Shown: piece after piece, positions 61,609-64,000 of the stretch
Layout of the letters: each line of letters starts with the position of its first letter
Position numbering within the stretch: position 1 is the stretch's first letter
From: Tomitella gaofuii
GTDB taxonomy: Bacteria; Actinomycetota; Actinomycetes; Mycobacteriales; Mycobacteriaceae
NCBI RefSeq assembly: GCF_014126825.1
Contig: NZ_CP059900.1
Span: forward strand, 558,001 to 622,000
Length of the DNA: 64,000 nucleotides
Direction of reading: 5' to 3'
Notes under the pieces: generated by a model
Seen by the model: only the letters and a program-made list of their open reading frames with translations
What the model was told of the DNA's origin: nothing
The model's database searches: none
Made by a program: the position numbers and the translations under genes

Positions 61609-63498
61609 GTGCAGACGGCGAACGCGCGCAGGCTGGTGCAGCGCAACCACTTCGCGGGACCCGAGGACTGGGTCAGCGAGGATCTCTACAGCAAGGTGAC
61701 GCGTGGCGTGGCCCGCAGGCTGCGCTCCGAGATATCCCTGCAGCCCGGGGCGGTGGCCCACACCAACGCCTACTTCGGGCGCTTCGAGGCCTCCTACTGG
61801 CAGCGGTGGACGGGGGTGACCGCCGTGCGCGTGCGCGCCGAGGTGCGGGTGGGCCGCCCGGACTCGGCGGAGCCGGTGGGAGCGCACGGGACCGTGCGGG
61901 TGCGGGCATCGGACATCGCCGGCCACGAGCGCACGGTGGACTTCGCGCCCGTCGACGCCGCGCCCGGTGACGGGCCCGTCACCGTCGAGTTCGACGCGCC
62001 GATCGACAAGTTCCTCGACGGCGGGGCGATGTGGCTGGAGTTCCGCGCGGGCGACCTGCCGCTCACCGTCGCCGGCGTGCGCTGGACGGTCGGCGCCGAC
62101 GACGCGCGCGAGGGGCGGCTGCCGAACGCCGTCGCGATCTGCACCTTCAACCGCGCCGACGACTGCGCGGCCACGGTGGCGGCCCTCGCGTCGGACCGGG
62201 AGGTGCTCGGCGTGACCGACCACGTCTACGTCACCGACCAGGGCGCCGACACCGTCGACTCGCGGCCGGCCTTCACCGGGGCCGCCGCCGTGCTGGGTGA
62301 ACGCCTGCACTACCTGCGCCAGCCCAACCTCGGCGGCGCCGGCGGATTCAGCCGCGGCATGTACGAGGTGACCGGGCGCGCCGGCCAGGCGAACGTGCTG
62401 CTGATGGACGACGACGTCCGCGTCGAACCGGAGACGGTGCTGCGCATGACCGCGTTCGCAGACCACACCGCGTCGCCGATGCTCGTCGGCGCCCAGATGC
62501 TGTACCTCTACAACCCCGACTACCTGCTGCTGTCCGCGGAGGGCGACGACCTGTCCGTGCTCAAGGCCGGGCTGCCCGCCGACCCCGAGGCGCTGCACGA
62601 CCAGTCGGTGATCGACAACGTGCAGGAGCGCCGCATCGACGCCCCCTACAACGCCTGGTGGTCGTGCCTGATCCCGGCGTCGGTGATCCGCGAGATCGGC
62701 CTGCCGATGCCGTACTTCTTCCAGTGGGACGACATCGAGTACGGCATCCGCGCGCGGGGGCGGGGCTTCCCCACCGTGACGCTGCCCGGGGCGTCGGTGT
62801 GGCACGCCGACTTCTACTGGAAGGACGGCGACGACTTCGGCCAGTTCTTCGGCCTGCGCAACTCCCTGATCACCGCGGCGGTCCACAGCGGCTTCGACGT
62901 GCGGGAGCTGAGCAAGGAGCTGTCGCGCCGGGTGCTCAGCACGATCGTCGCGATGCAGTACGGGTTCGCCGAGACGCTCCTGGCGGCCATCGACGCGTTC
63001 CTCGAAGGGCCGGACGTGCTCGGGGACGGCGGCCAGGAGCTGCTGGCACGCGTGCGCGAGCTGCGGGCGGGCCATCCGGAGACGCAGCGGCTGCCGGTGT
63101 CGGCGATGCCCGCCGCCGCCCCGATGCGCCGGGTCGTCGGGCCGCTGGACGAGGGCAAGGCGGACCTGGTGCTGGCCAAGAAGGCGGCGCGTCAGCTGTC
63201 CGGGCGCGTCGAGGCCGGCCCGGTGGCGATCCCGTACGAGGATGCGTTCTGGTGGCACGTGTCGGCGTTCGGCGAGGTGTATGTGACGGACGCGTCGCAG
63301 GCAGGGGTGCGCCGCAGGCGCCGGGACGCGGCGCAGGCGAAGGCCCTCACCAAGCGGCTGGCGTCCACCTTGCGGCGCTTCGTCGCGGAGGGGCCTGCCG
63401 CGCAGGACGCGTACCGTGCCGCCGTCCCGGAGCTGACGAGCAGGGAGAACTGGGCGCGCCTCTACGGGATCGGCCCCGCGGATACTACGGTATCGTGA
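61609..63498 (+). CDS. GlfT2-like galactofuranosyltransferase paralogue
   Basis: A 629-aa GT2 protein with the same three-part layout as GlfT2: N-terminal beta-sandwich (SYWQRWTGVTAVRVRAEVRV), GT-A domain and helical C-terminus. Asp267-269 (LLMDDDVRVEPE), NLGGAGGFSR, Asp374-375 (FQWDDIEYGIRARGRGFP) and His399 (SVWHADFYWKD) match the catalytic set. It differs from the glf-linked copy throughout. M. tuberculosis GlfT1 (Rv3782) is only about 304 aa, so this is not a simple GlfT1. It could initiate, extend or modify galactan. GTG start; GAGTGAGG upstream; probably co-transcribed with gtrA. Confidence 0.85.
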   Translation: MQTANARRLVQRNHFAGPEDWVSEDLYSKVTRGVARRLRSEISLQPGAVAHTNAYFGRFEASYWQRWTGVTAVRVRAEVRVGRPDSAEPVGAHGTVRVRASDIAGHERTVDFAPVDAAPGDGPVTVEFDAPIDKFLDGGAMWLEFRAGDLPLTVAGVRWTVGADDAREGRLPNAVAICTFNRADDCAATVAALASDREVLGVTDHVYVTDQGADTVDSRPAFTGAAAVLGERLHYLRQPNLGGAGGFSRGMYEVTGRAGQANVLLMDDDVRVEPETVLRMTAFADHTASPMLVGAQMLYLYNPDYLLLSAEGDDLSVLKAGLPADPEALHDQSVIDNVQERRIDAPYNAWWSCLIPASVIREIGLPMPYFFQWDDIEYGIRARGRGFPTVTLPGASVWHADFYWKDGDDFGQFFGLRNSLITAAVHSGFDVRELSKELSRRVLSTIVAMQYGFAETLLAAIDAFLEGPDVLGDGGQELLARVRELRAGHPETQRLPVSAMPAAAPMRRVVGPLDEGKADLVLAKKAARQLSGRVEAGPVAIPYEDAFWWHVSAFGEVYVTDASQAGVRRRRRDAAQAKALTKRLASTLRRFVAEGPAAQDAYRAAVPELTSRENWARLYGIGPADTTVS

Positions 63499-63508
63499 CC
63501 TGTATCAC
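63495..63508. promoter_or_regulatory. CRP-like GTGA-N6-TCAC site
   Basis: GTGACCTGTATCAC is a perfect inverted GTGA/TCAC with 6-nt spacing, overlapping the stop of the glycosyltransferase and lying ~175 nt before the next gene. Confidence 0.45.
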
Positions 63509-63543
63509 GGGGCGTGCGCGGCGCGCACCGTGAGCCGGTCGGC

Positions 63544-63590
63544 CCGTTCAGCAGCGTGATCCGTTCAGCGGCGTGATCCGTTCCGCGGCG
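63544..63590. repeat. 17-bp direct repeats before the GAF-type regulator
   Basis: CCGTTCAGCAGCGTGAT, CCGTTCAGCGGCGTGAT and a partial CCGTTCCGCGGCG follow one another without gaps in the leader of the last gene. They may be binding sites for that regulator or a neighbour. Confidence 0.7.
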
Positions 63591-63681
63591 CGGCCGGCCG
63601 AGCAGGGTGGCCAGTGAGTCCGGTGCCGTGGGTCTGCGCGGCTCCCGCGCCGGAGTGCGTCGTCGACGGGCAGGGTGTGTG

Positions 63682-64000
63682 ATGCCAGATCGTCCACTCG
63701 GGGGTTCCGCCTCCTGCGGGGCGCAGGACCTGCGCGCGGATATCGCGCGGTCGTGGCAGCGCTCGGTCATGTGCGGGTTGGAGCCGGACCACGCGATCAC
63801 AGCGTTCACCGGCGGCCCCGGATCGGCCGCCGTCCGGCGCGCGGCGGGCCCGGTGCTCGACGCGCTCGCCCGGCACACCGCCGGCACGGGGGTGACACTG
63901 CTGCTGGGCGACCGCGACGGCGTCATCGTCGACCGCTGGTCCGACACCGGGGCCGCCGAGCGCGCGCTGGAACGGCGCGGCGTGATCCCCGGCATGCTCT
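63682..64000 (+). CDS. GAF-type transcriptional regulator (AcoR-like), N-terminal part
   Basis: First 106 codons of a regulator; the gene continues past the window. RADIARSWQRSVMCGLEPDH is the typical N-terminal motif of AcoR/GAF-Fis regulators, followed by ALARHTAGTGVTLLLGDRDG and VIVDRWSDTG of the GAF-like sensor. Full-length members end in a Fis-type HTH. The ATG at 63682 follows GGGCAGGG; a GTG sits 3 nt earlier. The target cannot be inferred from the window, though the direct repeats upstream may be autoregulatory. Confidence 0.65.
   Translation, partial: MPDRPLGGSASCGAQDLRADIARSWQRSVMCGLEPDHAITAFTGGPGSAAVRRAAGPVLDALARHTAGTGVTLLLGDRDGVIVDRWSDTGAAERALERRGVIPGML

Noticed and set aside
61609-63498. 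Naming the second galactofuranosyltransferase glfT1
   Set aside because: M. tuberculosis GlfT1 is about half this length and lacks the N-terminal sandwich and C-terminal bundle seen here; a symbol would mislead.

Overview
The window is GC-rich DNA from an actinobacterium that makes mycolic acids (order Mycobacteriales). The evidence is a complete mycolate-condensation locus (fadD32-pks13-accD4 with a Culp6-type hydrolase), two antigen-85-type mycolyltransferases, and the arabinogalactan genes glf, glfT2, ubiA, aftB, emb, aftA, dprE1 and dprE2. From about 18.9 kb onward the order follows, from memory, the Mycobacterium tuberculosis Rv3836-to-Rv3789 region. Only one emb gene is present and the accessory genes differ, so it is probably neither a tuberculosis-complex mycobacterium nor a typical Corynebacterium. 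I cannot name the genus from sequence alone.

Layout. (1) 1-12.5 kb is a glucuronide-use island: an oligopeptide-type ABC importer cut by the window edge, with a fused permease-ATPase; a GH79 glycosidase; a LacI regulator; then uxaC, uxuB, uidA, manD and gntK. Two LacI-type operators flank lacI. Together the genes can import glucuronides, release glucuronate and convert it through fructuronate and mannonate to 2-keto-3-deoxygluconate (KDG); KDG kinase and aldolase are not in the window. (2) 12.6-18.9 kb holds accessory genes: an orphan ribbon-helix-helix protein, a very long 2OG-Fe(II) oxygenase-like protein, a frameshifted methyltransferase, an unknown secreted protein and a PhoX-type phosphatase. 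(3) 18.9-29.2 kb is conserved housekeeping and envelope material: zincin, septum-formation protein, serS, a phytase-like lipoprotein, a frameshifted tandem UspA, thioesterase, AbiEi/DUF559 protein, MBL-Rieske protein, acyltransferase and HAD phosphatase. (4) 29.2-52 kb is cell-wall assembly: a SpoIID-type protein, the overlapping glf-glfT2-PAP2-ubiA-aftB operon, two mycolyltransferases, a DUF732 lipoprotein, the Culp6-type hydrolase, and fadD32-pks13-accD4, closed by a strong terminator. (5) 52-53.2 kb is a DoxX/MarR divergent pair. (6) 53.2-63.5 kb holds emb, aftA, dprE2 and dprE1 on the minus strand and, divergently, gtrA and a second full-length GlfT2-like galactofuranosyltransferase. A GAF-type regulator runs off the right end.

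Main observations beyond the gene list: two promoters of secreted envelope proteins carry arrays of TGTGA-like words repeated exactly every 9 bp, resembling MtrA boxes; eight genes have a TANNNT -10 box 6-8 nt before the start codon, indicating leaderless mRNAs; a GlfT2 paralogue keeps every catalytic motif; a perfect 30-bp hairpin lies between two convergent genes; and three genes, including the normally essential pks13, carry single-base frameshifts that look like sequence errors.
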